A stretch of 64,000 nucleotides of DNA from Tragulus kanchil (Eukaryota > Chordata > Mammalia > Artiodactyla > Tragulidae), in contig JAIOJX010000032.1 of NCBI GenBank assembly GCA_022376925.1, positions 204,038,939-204,102,938 on the forward strand. Reading direction: 5' to 3'. A program made the translations under genes and the position numbers. Below the pieces are notes generated by a model. That model was not told the origin of the DNA and did no database searches. It saw nothing but the letters and a program-made list of their open reading frames with translations. Of this stretch, positions 61,292 through 64,000 are shown one piece after another (position 1 is the first letter of the stretch; every line of letters begins with the position of its first letter).

Positions 61292-64000
<2,709 letters not shown>

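Overview
The window is nuclear DNA from a ruminant mammal. It is a middle part of one gene, TTLL5 (tubulin polyglutamylase, also called STAMP), read on the minus strand. I found seven consecutive coding exons by translating across canonical splice sites. In transcription order they lie at 62985-62924, 61473-61379, 45997-45884, 42607-42516, 23050-22988, 3242-3085 and 1022-716. Intron phases agree at every join. The joined reading frame covers the end of the TTL catalytic core, the linker, the basic segment after the core that glutamylating TTLLs use to hold microtubules, and the first acidic part of the long C-terminal region. No start codon, stop codon, promoter or poly(A) signal of the gene is inside the window.

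The rest is intron filled with retroposons. The ruminant marks are BovB (42679-45685, minus strand), Bov-tA SINEs (29243, 59706) and a Bov-A-type fragment (31371). At least eleven distinct insertions belong to a tRNA-Glu-derived, CHR-like SINE family, several nearly intact with 12-21 bp target-site duplications. Older material includes L1 pieces (7640-14450 minus; about 31790-38085 and 38095-41170 plus), MIR, L2 3' ends and a truncated 5S rRNA pseudogene. Young CHR-like SINEs beside worn Bov-tA/Bov-A copies would fit a basal ruminant such as a mouse-deer (Tragulidae) better than a pecoran, but this is inference.

The most unusual property is not biological in the usual sense. From end to end the window carries 22 direct duplications of about 1.0-1.2 kb, each pair lying nearly head to tail (offsets 996-1198 bp). 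They ignore all boundaries: exons, SINEs, L1, BovB and plain intron are all copied. Junctions are either clean with 2-4 shared bases or hold 7-52 bp of scrambled local sequence. Summed offsets give about 24.4 kb of redundant DNA, so the real locus is probably near 39.5 kb. The pattern is best explained by unmerged overlapping contig ends in a draft assembly. Copies of three TTLL5 exons (1863-2169, 4281-4344, 47001-47114) are therefore most likely false.

Layout: 1-3242 holds the last two exons with one duplication. 3243-22987 is an intron (19.7 kb as written, about 12 kb after removing duplicates). 23051-42515 is an intron (19.5 kb, about 11.8 kb corrected) full of L1. 42608-45883 is an intron occupied by BovB (3.3 kb, about 2.2 kb corrected). 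47115-61378 is an intron (14.3 kb, about 8.7 kb corrected). 61474-62923 and 62986-64000 are short intron parts without duplication. I found no second protein gene and no functional RNA gene.
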